This document shows, piece by piece, positions 37,939 to 46,697 of a stretch of 64,000 nucleotides of DNA. The stretch is taken from NCBI RefSeq assembly GCF_018448935.1, contig NZ_RCWC01000004.1, positions 124,001 to 188,000 of the forward strand. The letters run 5' to 3'. The stretch comes from Photorhabdus noenieputensis (lineage in GTDB: Bacteria; Pseudomonadota; Gammaproteobacteria; Enterobacterales; Enterobacteriaceae). The position numbers were made by a program, and so were the translations under genes. Numbering within the stretch: the stretch's first letter is position 1; every line of letters starts with the position of its first letter. The notes below the pieces were generated by a model that was given only the letters and a program-made list of their open reading frames with translations, searched no databases and had not been told where the DNA came from.

Positions 37939-38217
37939 ATGCAAGAGGAACCTAACGCCAAAGTACTGCAAGCTGCTGAGGCAGCCATTAAAGACAGTGA
38001 TCACAGACTGCAACTATTGCAGGAGATGTGGCAGTCTCTTGGCATCAACCCCAATGTGGGTACAGAACTGTTTGGTCATACTGACGTTAATTTGGTTCAG
38101 AATGCTGAGCAAGAGTTGCTGACAGAAGTTAATCGCTTACGAAGCAACCAACCACCCTCTTTGGAAGAGGGAAAGCGTCTTCGTCGCCCACCTCGTATGC
38201 GTGGCATTATTGTATAA
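37939..38217 (+). CDS. lcrG: LcrV chaperone and export regulator LcrG
   Basis: A 92-residue basic protein that binds LcrV in the cytoplasm and limits export before host contact. The helical N-terminus contains LQAAEAAIKDSDHRLQLLQE and MWQSLGI; the C-terminus is proline- and arginine-rich (KRLRRPPRMRGIIV). TAGGAG precedes the ATG. It sits directly before lcrV as in Yersinia and Pseudomonas. Confidence 0.92.
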   Translation: MQEEPNAKVLQAAEAAIKDSDHRLQLLQEMWQSLGINPNVGTELFGHTDVNLVQNAEQELLTEVNRLRSNQPPSLEEGKRLRRPPRMRGIIV

Positions 38218-38228
38218 GGAGTTTGAAG

Positions 38229-39197
38229 GTGGAAATTAGGCCATATCAAAATGACCCACAGCTTTTCTTGACAGATCTGAACGGGGTTTCGCTAAATCAA
38301 TTACAAGGTTCTGGATCTTCGAAGCTTGATGAATTGGTTGAGCTTATTCTTGAGAAGAAGATCAAGATTGAAGCAAGGTATGATCCGAATAGGGATAAAG
38401 AGATATTTAGCAATCAGGTTATTACTGAAGGTGGTAAGGATAATAAAGAACTCCTGAAAAAATTGATTGCCTATTTTCTGCCAGCGGACGCTATTGTCAA
38501 AGATGGTCATTTAGATAGCCAAATAAAGAATGGAATCGAGAATCTTAAATCCTTCTTAAATAGTCCGACATTAAAAACTGACTGGACATTAAGAGATTTT
38601 CTGGCTGCGGTTCACTTTAATTTAACGCCGGATCGTCTTGATGATGATGTAATCAATATATTTGTTTCTGTTATGTCAGGTCATGATAAAAAACGACTTG
38701 AATTGCGTGATGAACTAGCGGCATTGACCGCAGAGTTAAAGATTTACAGTGTTATTCAATCGGAGATTAATGCGAAGTTATCAGCTAATGGGGAGCTTAA
38801 GATTACCGGTTCCGGTTCCTTTAATTTGTTGGACCGTGAGAAATATGGTTTTAGTGATCAGGCTACTTTTGAGAAGAGTGCTGAATATAAACTGCTAATC
38901 AAGATATCCGAGGGATCATCAGACCTCTCTATTAAAAAGTTTTTAGAAAGCCCCAACAAGCAGAGTGGCGCTATGACAGGTCTAGAGGATTCATATAAAT
39001 ATGACAAGGATAATAATAAGTTAGCCAACTTTTCGACTTCGGTTAACGATCGTGTAAATCCACTAAACAATACTGTCCAGGAAAAAACAACACGTTTAAA
39101 TGAGGCTAGTTCCCGTTATAACGCGGCTATCGAGGCGTTAAACCGTTTTATTCAAAAGTATGACAGCATTATGCGCAATATTCTCGGCGCAATTTAA
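38229..39197 (+). CDS. sctA: Needle-tip protein LcrV/PcrV
   Basis: A 322-residue needle-tip (V antigen) protein that forms the pentamer on which the translocon assembles. The central block LTAELKIYSVIQSEINAKLS and the C-terminal coiled coil SSRYNAAIEALNRFIQKYDS are diagnostic. I choose the GTG at 38229 (MEIR, as in PcrV's MEVR) because AAGGAG is seven bases upstream; a TTG two codons earlier lies too close. Length is close to LcrV and PcrV. The second quarter differs most from both homologues, as expected for a surface-exposed part. Confidence 0.94.
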   Translation: MEIRPYQNDPQLFLTDLNGVSLNQLQGSGSSKLDELVELILEKKIKIEARYDPNRDKEIFSNQVITEGGKDNKELLKKLIAYFLPADAIVKDGHLDSQIKNGIENLKSFLNSPTLKTDWTLRDFLAAVHFNLTPDRLDDDVINIFVSVMSGHDKKRLELRDELAALTAELKIYSVIQSEINAKLSANGELKITGSGSFNLLDREKYGFSDQATFEKSAEYKLLIKISEGSSDLSIKKFLESPNKQSGAMTGLEDSYKYDKDNNKLANFSTSVNDRVNPLNNTVQEKTTRLNEASSRYNAAIEALNRFIQKYDSIMRNILGAI

Positions 39198-39206
39198 GGA
39201 ATGATT

Positions 39207-39713
39207 ATGGAGCATCAAGAAACATCAACGACTTCTGACCAATATGCACAAGAGCTGGAATCTTTTCTTCATGATGGTGGCACCCTTGCCATGTTGAAGG
39301 ATATTTCTAGTGATACGTTGGAGCAACTTTACTCATTAGCGTTCAACCAGTATCAGTCAGGCAAATGGCAGGATGCACATAAGATATTCCAGGCTTTGTG
39401 TATGTTAGATCACTATGATTCCCGGTTCTTCCTTGGATTGGGCGCATGCCGTCAGGCTATGGGGCAATTGGAGCAAGCAATTCAAAGCTATAGCTACGGA
39501 GCGATGCTTGATATTAATGAGCCCCGTTTTCCATTTCATGCTGCCGAATGTCTCCTGCAATTAGGAGAACTTGATGGGGCCGAGAGTGGCTTCTACTCGG
39601 CTCAACAACTTGCGGCAGCTTTGCCGGAACAGGCCGCTTTGGCTGCCAGTTCCAGTGCAATGTTAGAAGCTATCACAATAAAAAGGACTCAGGAAAATGG
39701 TTCAAATCAGTGA
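39207..39713 (+). CDS. lcrH: Translocator chaperone LcrH/SycD
   Basis: A 168-residue class II chaperone with three tetratricopeptide repeats (LEQLYSLAFNQYQSGKW, then FFLGLGACRQAMGQLEQAIQSY, then PRFPFHAAECLLQLGELDGA). It keeps YopB and YopD apart and soluble. The ATG at 39207 has AAGGA at the right distance and gives the LcrH length; the ATG two codons earlier is too close. It overlaps yopB by 17 bases. Confidence 0.95.
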   Translation: MEHQETSTTSDQYAQELESFLHDGGTLAMLKDISSDTLEQLYSLAFNQYQSGKWQDAHKIFQALCMLDHYDSRFFLGLGACRQAMGQLEQAIQSYSYGAMLDINEPRFPFHAAECLLQLGELDGAESGFYSAQQLAAALPEQAALAASSSAMLEAITIKRTQENGSNQ

Positions 39714-40875
39714 ATCTAAAGTTCTTCAACTGAGAGTCAACAGTTTTCAGGTTGATGAAATCCTCACAACTGTACCTCCTAAAAGCGAGAAGCACGTTAC
39801 GCCTAGCCAGGCGGGTAGCTCGTTGTCTTCTGATGCCGCTAAGTCACGAGGGGTATCATTGCCAGCGCCATTGGCGGTGGTGAATACTCACCCTGATCAA
39901 GAACAAATGGCCAGGCTTAAATCGGTCATTCAAGAGGCTAAGCAGGCAACAGGGCTGATAAAGGCACTGACAGCAAAGTTGACAGAAACTTCGCGGTTGG
40001 CTTCTCTATTGCTATCCTCATCTGAGGCAATAGAGATTGAACTGGGCAAATTGACCAGCGAGCTTGATCGTAATCAGACGAATCTCAAAATCCAAGATAT
40101 CCAGCGAGCACGTCAGCAAAGCTTGCAGAAAATGGATGAGAACCAGCAGAAGATTAAAGAAGCTGAAAATTCTGCTAAAGAGGCGCAGAAATCTGGATTG
40201 TTCTCTAAAATCTTTGGCTGGATCAGTGCAATTGCTTCAATTGTGGTCGGCGCAATTATGGTTGCTACCGGTGTTGGCGCGGTAGCCGGTGCCTTGATGA
40301 TTGCCGGAGGGGTGATGGGTGTGGTCTCTCAAGGACTACAAGAAGCGGCTAAAGCTGGTTTAATCAGTAAGGAAACCATGAAATGGCTAGGGCCAGTCAT
40401 AACAGCGATTGAGATTACGATGGCTGTGGCAGCAGCGGCGGTCAGTTTCGGTGGTTCAGCCGCCGGTTTGATAGCCAAAATGGGCGCTAAAATGGGCAGT
40501 AAAGTGGCTGAGGTGACAGCCAAGATGGCAGTAAAAGCGGCGGAGCTTTCTGCAAAAGTCGCGGGTACGGCAGCAAATACTGCGGCTCGTAGCCTGAAAG
40601 TGGGTATGCAGGTGAGCGATTTGGTGGTTGATGTTGCTAATGGCGCTGCTCAAACTACTAATGCTGCCTTCCAGAGTAAAGCGGCTAACCGACAAGCTGA
40701 TGTACAGCTTTCACGTAGCGAATTAACCGCATTTCAGGCTGTTATGGACAGGCTTAAAGAGGAGTTGTCCCAAATGGTAGAGTCTTTCCAACATGTGATG
40801 GAAATGATTTTCCAGATGCTTAATGCCAGGGGAGACATGATAAATAACCTTGCCAGCCGACCACAGGAAATTTAG
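39697..40875 (+). CDS. sctE_translocator: Translocon pore protein YopB/PopB
   Basis: A 392-residue hydrophobic translocator that inserts in the host membrane to form the pore with YopD. A coiled coil at about 100-165 is followed by two hydrophobic hairpin segments: residues about 173-212 (ISAIASIVVGAIMVATGVGA onward) and about 231-262 (PVITAIEITMAVAAAAVSFG onward). The C-terminal amphipathic helices follow. It is in the lcrGVH-yopBD operon. Family length and order are as in PopB. Confidence 0.94.
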   Translation: MVQISESKVLQLRVNSFQVDEILTTVPPKSEKHVTPSQAGSSLSSDAAKSRGVSLPAPLAVVNTHPDQEQMARLKSVIQEAKQATGLIKALTAKLTETSRLASLLLSSSEAIEIELGKLTSELDRNQTNLKIQDIQRARQQSLQKMDENQQKIKEAENSAKEAQKSGLFSKIFGWISAIASIVVGAIMVATGVGAVAGALMIAGGVMGVVSQGLQEAAKAGLISKETMKWLGPVITAIEITMAVAAAAVSFGGSAAGLIAKMGAKMGSKVAEVTAKMAVKAAELSAKVAGTAANTAARSLKVGMQVSDLVVDVANGAAQTTNAAFQSKAANRQADVQLSRSELTAFQAVMDRLKEELSQMVESFQHVMEMIFQMLNARGDMINNLASRPQEI

Positions 40876-40886
40876 GGAGTAAGAAG

Positions 40887-41777
40887 ATGGAAATTGTTAA
40901 TAATGTCAGCAGTTCTCAGGTGAGTAGTGTCAATAACAGTGTTGATATTGCGACTGACAAAATCTCCACGCCGACACCGACAGCACATGAAGCTGCTATT
41001 CAACAGTCGGAAAAAACCAGGCTCACGGATAAGGTTGTATTGATTGCACCGAAACAGGGCTTTGATCCTAGTCGCTTAGGAAGCGTCGGACAGGAATTAA
41101 ATAACACGCTGGATATGATGTCGCTACTTTTTGAGATTGCAAAGAGGATGCGTGAACTGGGTATTTTGCAGCGTGACACTGAGAATAAAGCATCCATTGA
41201 CGCTCAGAAGTCACAAGTGGATGAGATGCGGCATGGCGCTAAGTTGATGATTGCTATGGCGGTGGTTTCAGGCTTAATGACTATTGGTTCTGGGCTGATA
41301 GGTGGTTTTTCTTCTGTTAAAAACAGCCAAGCAATTAAGCAGCAGAAGACGTTGGAAGGTAATATTGCTGGTCGTAACGAATTAATCGATCTTAAGTTGC
41401 AACAGTTGGGCAAGAGTAGCGATGCGGATCGGGCAGCAATTGGTAAAGTATGGAATGTAGCACAAGATGCTGACAAGAGTGCTTTGAAATCTATTACCTT
41501 GGTTTTCGAAAGTCGTAACAGCAAGCAGCAATTCTTAACTTCAGTGATGAAATCTTTAGAGAGTATGTCCAATAGTTCTGTTCAGGTAGAGCAGGGGCTT
41601 TCTCAGGCTACAGCTAAGGAACATGAAGTGGATTCATCTATTGCTCAACATGAAAAACAGAAGAGTGAAGATCAGATTTCATTGAATAACAATTTCATGA
41701 GAGAGGTTTTGCAATTGATACAGCAGCTTTATCAGAGTCATGTCCAGGCATGGCGCGCGGCAACTGGTGTGGTGTAA
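40887..41777 (+). CDS. sctB_translocator: Translocon protein YopD/PopD
   Basis: A 296-residue translocator with a single hydrophobic segment (about residues 118-143, LMIAMAVVSGLMTIGSGLIG) and a C-terminal amphipathic/coiled-coil part (NNNFMREVLQLIQQLYQSH). In Yersinia YopD also acts with LcrH to repress translation of effector mRNAs. AGGGAGTAAGAAG precedes the ATG. It is the last gene before the exsC promoter region. Confidence 0.93.
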   Translation: MEIVNNVSSSQVSSVNNSVDIATDKISTPTPTAHEAAIQQSEKTRLTDKVVLIAPKQGFDPSRLGSVGQELNNTLDMMSLLFEIAKRMRELGILQRDTENKASIDAQKSQVDEMRHGAKLMIAMAVVSGLMTIGSGLIGGFSSVKNSQAIKQQKTLEGNIAGRNELIDLKLQQLGKSSDADRAAIGKVWNVAQDADKSALKSITLVFESRNSKQQFLTSVMKSLESMSNSSVQVEQGLSQATAKEHEVDSSIAQHEKQKSEDQISLNNNFMREVLQLIQQLYQSHVQAWRAATGVV

Positions 41778-42163
41778 TACTGGCAGAGTAGATCTGTGTT
41801 GGATAATAAGTCTGAGCGCATCGAAGGGTGCGCTCTTATCGATGGATGCTGCTATTTGAGCTCGTTTTTAAAATCCACTAATAGCGTTAAAGGTAAAAGT
41901 ATAGAAAAGCGAAAATACCAAATTAAGATTCTAATCTTTGACAGGCAGAATGTGTTAAGGAAAAAAAGCATGCTCCTATGCTCTGGTGTTTGGTTTTTGA
42001 TAATCACCGGAGTGACCTTTTTATTAAAAGAATTGCCCTTGAGTGACAGAGGCACAAAAGATGATGGTAGTAAACTGGCTCCCTTTTCTGCGGGAGTAAC
42101 CCGTTTGTTTGACCATTCGGTAATTCAAGTTGGTCTGATTGCCTTCTCTAGCAGGAGTAACCC
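41778..42163. promoter_or_regulatory. yopD-exsC intergenic region
   Basis: A 386-base gap. It ends with the ExsA-dependent promoter of exsC and the AGGAG ribosome-binding site. A GTG-started frame covers most of it, but no homologue is known to me and the promoter lies within it. GGGTGCGCTCTTATCG near 41826 partly mirrors GAGCGCATCGAAGGG just before it, so a weak terminator for yopBD is possible. Confidence 0.6.
42026..42076 (+). promoter_or_regulatory. ExsA-dependent promoter of exsC
   Basis: AAAA (42026-42029), GAATT, GCC, CTTGAG, TGACA (42044-42048), then 22 bases and TAAACT (42071-42076). This is the same geometry as the yscN and yopN sites and closes an autoregulatory loop, since ExsC frees ExsA from ExsD. 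Confidence 0.83.
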
Positions 42164-42607
42164 ATGGATGTGATAGCCATCGTCAACCAAGTTTTGTCTG
42201 AATTTGCTGCTAAATTTGGCTTGCCGCACCTAACTTTAAATCATGAAGGCGTGGCCGCTCTCTGTTTTGATGAGCATCTTCACCTCTCTTTGATCTTAAT
42301 TCCTGAACGTGACCAGCTCGTTTTACAGATAGATGTAGCTGATATCACTGCGGTTGGAGAAGGGATTTTCCGTCAATTGGCCAGTTTTAATCGTCATTGG
42401 TATCAGTTTGATCTTCATTTTGGCTTTGATGAGTCAACGTTAATGGTACAGCTTTATCGGCAAATGTCAGCTAGTCGGCTAAATCTGGCGCTCTTTGAAG
42501 AAAGTCTTTCAAGTATGTTGGATCATGCTGAGTTTTGGCAGGAGTTATTGCAAGCTCAACTTCCGACTGACTCTCAACAAAGCGAAGCTTTGGGAATGCG
42601 AGTATGA
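42164..42607 (+). CDS. exsC: ExsC anti-anti-activator chaperone
   Basis: A 147-residue chaperone-like protein that binds either ExsE or ExsD; when ExsE is exported, free ExsC sequesters ExsD and releases ExsA. The block GEGIFRQLASFNRHWYQFDL and then HFGFDES is nearly identical to Pseudomonas ExsC, as is the end DHAEFWQELL...GMRV. AGGAG precedes the ATG at 42164. It overlaps exsE by four bases. Confidence 0.96.
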   Translation: MDVIAIVNQVLSEFAAKFGLPHLTLNHEGVAALCFDEHLHLSLILIPERDQLVLQIDVADITAVGEGIFRQLASFNRHWYQFDLHFGFDESTLMVQLYRQMSASRLNLALFEESLSSMLDHAEFWQELLQAQLPTDSQQSEALGMRV

Positions 42608-42837
42608 AAATTGAAAATTCGTTACCCATTCATTTAACAAACGTGCCTCATGAAAATAAGAGTCTTTGTTGTGGCCGTCGGGTTACGTCAGGGCATATAC
42701 CGCAAAATCTTCATGAGCCACTTTCTGCTGTGCTAAGTAGAGATCTTGTCGTAGGACTTGAGCATGAGACAACATTGCAGCGTTTGTTGGATGGGCAGCA
42801 TACTCCGTTGTCACAACGTAGGATCAGCCTGCCGTGA
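42604..42837 (+). CDS. exsE: ExsE secreted regulator
   Basis: A 77-residue small protein in the position of Pseudomonas ExsE. The N-terminus MKIENSLPIHL and the C-terminal LQRLLDG with LSQRRISLP resemble it, and an arginine-containing central segment (CCGRRVTSGHI) corresponds to the ExsC-binding part. When the T3SS is open ExsE is secreted and the cascade is turned on. The sequence is too short for a firm match alone; operon position gives most of the confidence. Confidence 0.88.
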   Translation: MKIENSLPIHLTNVPHENKSLCCGRRVTSGHIPQNLHEPLSAVLSRDLVVGLEHETTLQRLLDGQHTPLSQRRISLP

Positions 42838-43223
42838 TCAAAATAGGTCTGGTCTTGTTGTGTTTGCTGATTACTGGTTGTGTCAGTGAGGTCGTTGAGC
42901 ATAAAGCATCACGGTTGATTGAGGGAGATGTGACCATGCCGGTTTCTCTGTCCAAAACGGCAGACGTTGAGGTGTCGTTGCTTACTGTGGTTGAAGGAAA
43001 AGTGTTGACAGTGGGTGAGATGTATTATCGTTTGGACATGTTACCCCTCACTTTTTCCATGCGTTTAAGCCCACAGTTTTCTCATAGTGAGCTATTCTTA
43101 AGGGCTCGTTTACGTTGGGATGGGAAACGGGCGGTACAGGCAAAAAGCCAACAACGAGTTGTTGCAGGAAAAAGAATTGTAGTGCAATTATCTCCCTTAC
43201 CGTGTTATCCAGAATGTCTATGA
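42834..43223 (+). CDS. exsB: Secretin pilotin ExsB/YscW
   Basis: A 129-residue outer-membrane lipoprotein. The signal peptide ends in a lipobox LLITGC (Cys16) and a beta-rich body follows, as in YscW, the pilotin that inserts the secretin YscC in the outer membrane. The start is GTG, overlapping the exsE stop (GTGA). It is followed by a terminator, and exsA is absent downstream, in contrast to Pseudomonas. Confidence 0.9.
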   Translation: MIKIGLVLLCLLITGCVSEVVEHKASRLIEGDVTMPVSLSKTADVEVSLLTVVEGKVLTVGEMYYRLDMLPLTFSMRLSPQFSHSELFLRARLRWDGKRAVQAKSQQRVVAGKRIVVQLSPLPCYPECL

Positions 43224-43247
43224 GTTTTAAATATTTCTTCATTAATA

Positions 43248-43277
43248 AATAAGGCAATAATATTGCCTTTTAAATTT
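43248..43277 (+). terminator. Terminator of exsCEB
   Basis: AAGGCAATA and TATTGCCTT arms with a minimal loop, followed by TTAAATTTTT, 25 bases after the exsB stop codon. Confidence 0.75.
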
Positions 43278-44067
43278 TTAAATACCATTTGATTATATGG
43301 ACTCATATCTAATAATCTTATGTGATATTTTATCATTCGGTATAATCTAATATATTTTTCGATATTAAATTTAAATATCTATTAAGGTAATAGATTAATT
43401 TATAATTTTACGATTATAATTAAATAAAAACCATTTAATTACAAATGGAATAAGCGTGGTATTCAAAGTAATACTTAATTAATATTTTATACCAATTATG
43501 GCATGATAAAATTCACATCCCCATTATTTCATTCTATTTCTTGCACTTGATTATATTTTGTTTTTTCACCTTAAAATGTTTAACTGAATTTATATGTGGA
43601 AGATTACAGTAATCTTGGCAAATCCAAAGCATCTTATCAATTTGTATAGCAATAACTTTAAGAGATTCGTGTTGATTTCCTATCACGCTAATGCCAAATA
43701 ACCATTCCAATCTTTGTATTTTTTAATTGTTACAATTTCGGCTTATAATTCCTCAAATAGAGAGTGGGTTACCTAATTATTTTGATTTTATCTGCTACAT
43801 TTACCGATTTATTTAAACTATTACGATAATCAATCCTATATCACTATTACTATCCTTAAAGTGGACAGTGATAGCTAAATTTCAAGTATATCCCTCTTAT
43901 CATTATCACACTTAATTTTATGCTTTTTTGATAAAATTTTCTAACCCCATCTATAACTAATGCTCAAAATATTGTATGGTCTGTAAATAGCAATGGGGGA
44001 AAAGCACTTTCTTACTATGAAAATAATGTTTTTATCAAAAGCAACTAATTTGCTAAAGGGACTATAG
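43278..44067. other. AT-rich right flank of the T3SS island
   Basis: About 790 bases of very AT-rich sequence with no credible gene, RNA or repeat. It separates the T3SS from the glycosyltransferase gene and would be expected to bind nucleoid proteins such as H-NS. Confidence 0.6.
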
Positions 44068-45054
44068 ATGTTTAAGTTTGATATTACTATCATTATCCCT
44101 GTATTTAATAGTGAAAACTATATAGCCTATTTGTTGGATTCAATATTTGCGCAAGAAAATATTAATTTTGAGGTTGTCATTATTAATGATGGATCGACGG
44201 ATAATAGCTTGGAAATAATTAATGAATATAAAAAAAGAGATAATAGAATACGGATCTTTAATCAAGAAAATCGTGGTGTTTCAATAGCTAGAAATCATGG
44301 CATAAAATATGCAGGAGGAGAGTGGGTTTTATTTATTGATAGTGACGATTGGCTGAAACCGCAAATATTAAAAAAATGGCTTGATCAAGCTATTGCACAG
44401 AAATTAGATGTGTTAATTGGCAATGGCGTTAGTTTTACAGAAGATCCATTCTCACAAGGGAATAAAAGAATAACACGTAGACAACCTTATGGCAGGGTAT
44501 TAACGGGTAAAGAGTGGATAGAGTATTGTGTTGAATGTAGAGAATGGCCACATTTTGTTTGGTTACAACTGATTAAAAAAGAGCTGATTATAAATAACCA
44601 ACTAAGTTTTAGAGAAAATATCCTTCATGAAGATATCCTGTGGACCATTAATTTGTCACTTATTGCGAATCGAATTGGCTTTTGTGAGGAATTATTATAT
44701 TGTTATCGACATAATTTGGAATCAATAACTCGCTCAGGAGAAATTAAAAAACTATATCATCGGGCTGATAGCTATATTACTGTAGTTGATTCAATTATTG
44801 ACATCTCAAAAGGGATTAAAGGTGACAAGTCGTTAAGAAGATCACTAATTCGTCATGCAATACGAGAGGTTGGCAGTTTTTTTATTTTGTATAGAAAAAG
44901 AATACAAGATCCTTCCTTGAAAAAATTACTGGCGAAACGTTTTGTTGAGAAAATTGCTTTAAGAGATTTACTCCCTGGTGTACATAATTATCATGAATTA
45001 TGGTTTATTATACGTTGTAATCTAATCTTAGTATTAAGGAGATTTATGGACTAG
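44068..45054 (+). CDS. Family 2 glycosyltransferase
   Basis: A 328-residue GT-A fold glycosyltransferase of family GT2. The nucleotide-sugar binding start (ITIIIPVFNSENYI), INDGSTDNS and the metal-binding DxD in FIDSDDWL are present. The C-terminal third is basic and hydrophobic and probably lies at the membrane. It stands alone between two AT-rich regions with no other sugar gene nearby; base composition is lower in GC than in the T3SS. Similar proteins add sugars to lipopolysaccharide or exopolysaccharide. The substrate is unknown. Confidence 0.9.
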   Translation: MFKFDITIIIPVFNSENYIAYLLDSIFAQENINFEVVIINDGSTDNSLEIINEYKKRDNRIRIFNQENRGVSIARNHGIKYAGGEWVLFIDSDDWLKPQILKKWLDQAIAQKLDVLIGNGVSFTEDPFSQGNKRITRRQPYGRVLTGKEWIEYCVECREWPHFVWLQLIKKELIINNQLSFRENILHEDILWTINLSLIANRIGFCEELLYCYRHNLESITRSGEIKKLYHRADSYITVVDSIIDISKGIKGDKSLRRSLIRHAIREVGSFFILYRKRIQDPSLKKLLAKRFVEKIALRDLLPGVHNYHELWFIIRCNLILVLRRFMD

Positions 45055-45950
45055 TGGCTATGATATGTTAGATGCTCTATTTTTTTAATTTTTTTCACCT
45101 GATTACTTTGTCCTTTCTTAATCTATTGGACAGGTAATCTAACATTTAGATTGGCGGTGAGGACTAAAATATTTTCGATATAATTGTTTGTTTGAGTAAT
45201 AAAAATCCTCCTGTGAACGCTGATTTTTCCAGGTTAAATGATTGAAAATATCAGCATACATTTAGGTGTATTTGCGCAAATTGATAGAAACAACGGTGTT
45301 TATATTAGAAATAAATATGGAGAAGTGATTTAGCCTTGATTTAGCGCTTATTTTGTTTTTAAATAAATCATCAGAAATGAGATCACTATAACAAGATAAA
45401 AATACATTCCAGAGTTTAAGTACGCGGTGATCATGTTGATACTTGAAAGTAACAGGTTCAAGGCGAAGTAATAACGTATTGCTTTTAATTGACGTATGGA
45501 TTATTGGAAAATTAAAAAATAGCTAGAATATAGTTTCTTGTAGAATAATAGCTAACGGAAAGAGTATTATTTAATTGGAATTGTTAATGCCTTAATAAAT
45601 TATATACCCTATGGATTTCAAGGTGGATCGCGACGGCAAGGGAGAGAATCCCCGGGAGCATAGGTAACTATGTGACTAGGGTGAACGAGTGCAGCCAACA
45701 AAGAGGCAACTTGAAAGATAACGGGTATATATCTGTTAATTATTATTACTCCCTTGAACATAATGATATACAACCAGAGTTTGTTGATGAGCTCGGTATT
45801 ATACTAAATGTAAGTAATCACCTTATAAAATTTAAGGCTGCGCTATGTGTGGCCTTTTCTTATTCTACTGATTTCGCAGTATTCCTATTAACTCAAATTT
45901 AAGGCTACACGGCAGCCTATGGATTCCCATTATATGAATGGGAGTAAAGG
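45055..45950. other. Intergenic region with an ERIC element
   Basis: About 900 bases without a supported gene. It holds ERIC copy 3 (45603-45731). A frame at 45672-45902 runs through that element and is not convincing. An imperfect repeat (TAAGGCTGCGCTATGTG near 45834 and TAAGGCTACACGGCAGCC near 45900) precedes the lysis cassette. Confidence 0.55.
45603..45731 (+). repeat. ERIC element, copy 3
   Basis: It begins TATACCCTATGGATTTCAAG and ends GATAACGGGTATATA, with the core GGGAGCATAGGTAACTATGT. It has several base differences from copies 2, 4 and 5 (for example GTGGATCGCGACGGC and ACTAGGGTGAACGA). Confidence 0.88.
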
Positions 45951-46277
45951 ATGAAATACATGGATAAACAGCCTGACATCTGGATGCAGCTATGGGTATG
46001 GCTGCTGTCAGTCAAAGAACAAGGTATAGGAGCGGCACTGGCTGCCGCAATGGCTTATCTCAGAGGTCGATATAACGGCGGTAAATTTTGGACGTCAATT
46101 ATGGATTCTATTATGTGTGCCATGATTGCTTGGTTTATCCGTGATGTGTTGAATTTTTTTGGTATGAGCACGGACTTGGCTTACATCGGCAGTGTCATTA
46201 TTGGTTATCTGGGAACTGACTATTTTGGTCAGATCTTAAGAAAAGTTGTTAATAACAAAACAGGTAATAAACAGTAG
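45951..46277 (+). CDS. Phage-type holin
   Basis: A 108-residue membrane protein with three hydrophobic segments (about residues 24-40, 52-70 and 76-95; the last around LAYIGSVIIGYLGTDYFG) and a charged C-terminus. The block YLRGRYNGGKFWTSIMDSIMCAMIAWFIRD is typical of lambdoid/LydA-like holins of Photorhabdus and Xenorhabdus. It should form the membrane holes that release an endolysin. It starts the cassette holin, endolysin, Rz/Rz1. The N-terminus has two possible starts (MKYMDKQ) with a lysine between them, reminiscent of the lambda S dual start. Confidence 0.85.
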   Translation: MKYMDKQPDIWMQLWVWLLSVKEQGIGAALAAAMAYLRGRYNGGKFWTSIMDSIMCAMIAWFIRDVLNFFGMSTDLAYIGSVIIGYLGTDYFGQILRKVVNNKTGNKQ

Positions 46278-46286
46278 GAGTGAATT

Positions 46287-46688
46287 ATGAGCAGAGGTAT
46301 TCGGAATAATAACCCTGGCAACATTCGCTGGGGTGATGATTGGCAAGGTTTGGTACCAGAATCACAACGTAACGACAAATCTTTCTGCCAGTTTGTCAGC
46401 CCTGAATATGGTATTCGGGCAATGATTAAAATTCTGCATAATTACAATCGGAAATATGGTCTTAAAACAGTGAAAGGTATCATTTCACGATGGGCTCCCC
46501 ATAATGAAAATAATACCGATGCCTATATTAACCATGTATGTAAAAACACAGAAGTGACTTGTGATCAAGTTGTTGATGTATTTAATAAAGTATTTATGAC
46601 AAAGCTGATTAAGTCCGTTATTACCATGGAAAATGGTAGTCAACCTTATAGCAATGCGGTCATTGATAAAGCATTTTCACTTTTGTAG
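46287..46688 (+). CDS. Putative phage-type endolysin
   Basis: A 133-residue protein with the N-terminal motif RGIRNNNPGNIRWGDDWQGL found in phage structural or lytic proteins that act on peptidoglycan, followed by a helical body (EYGIRAMIKILHNYNRKYG, KGIISRWAPHNENNTDAYI). It has no signal peptide, so it would rely on the holin. It lies between holin and Rz, the position of the endolysin. The fold resembles lysozyme-like domains by pattern only; the enzyme activity is not proved by the sequence. AGGAGTGAATT precedes the ATG. Confidence 0.75.
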   Translation: MSRGIRNNNPGNIRWGDDWQGLVPESQRNDKSFCQFVSPEYGIRAMIKILHNYNRKYGLKTVKGIISRWAPHNENNTDAYINHVCKNTEVTCDQVVDVFNKVFMTKLIKSVITMENGSQPYSNAVIDKAFSLL

Positions 46689-46697
46689 AGCGATATT

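Noticed and set aside
41796-42173. A 125-codon plus-strand frame between yopD and exsC
   Set aside because: It begins with GTG without a ribosome-binding site, contains the exsC promoter and ExsA box, and its translation has no protein-like pattern.
45672-45902. A 76-codon frame before the holin gene
   Set aside because: Its first third is the ERIC element, and the rest has no recognisable pattern.
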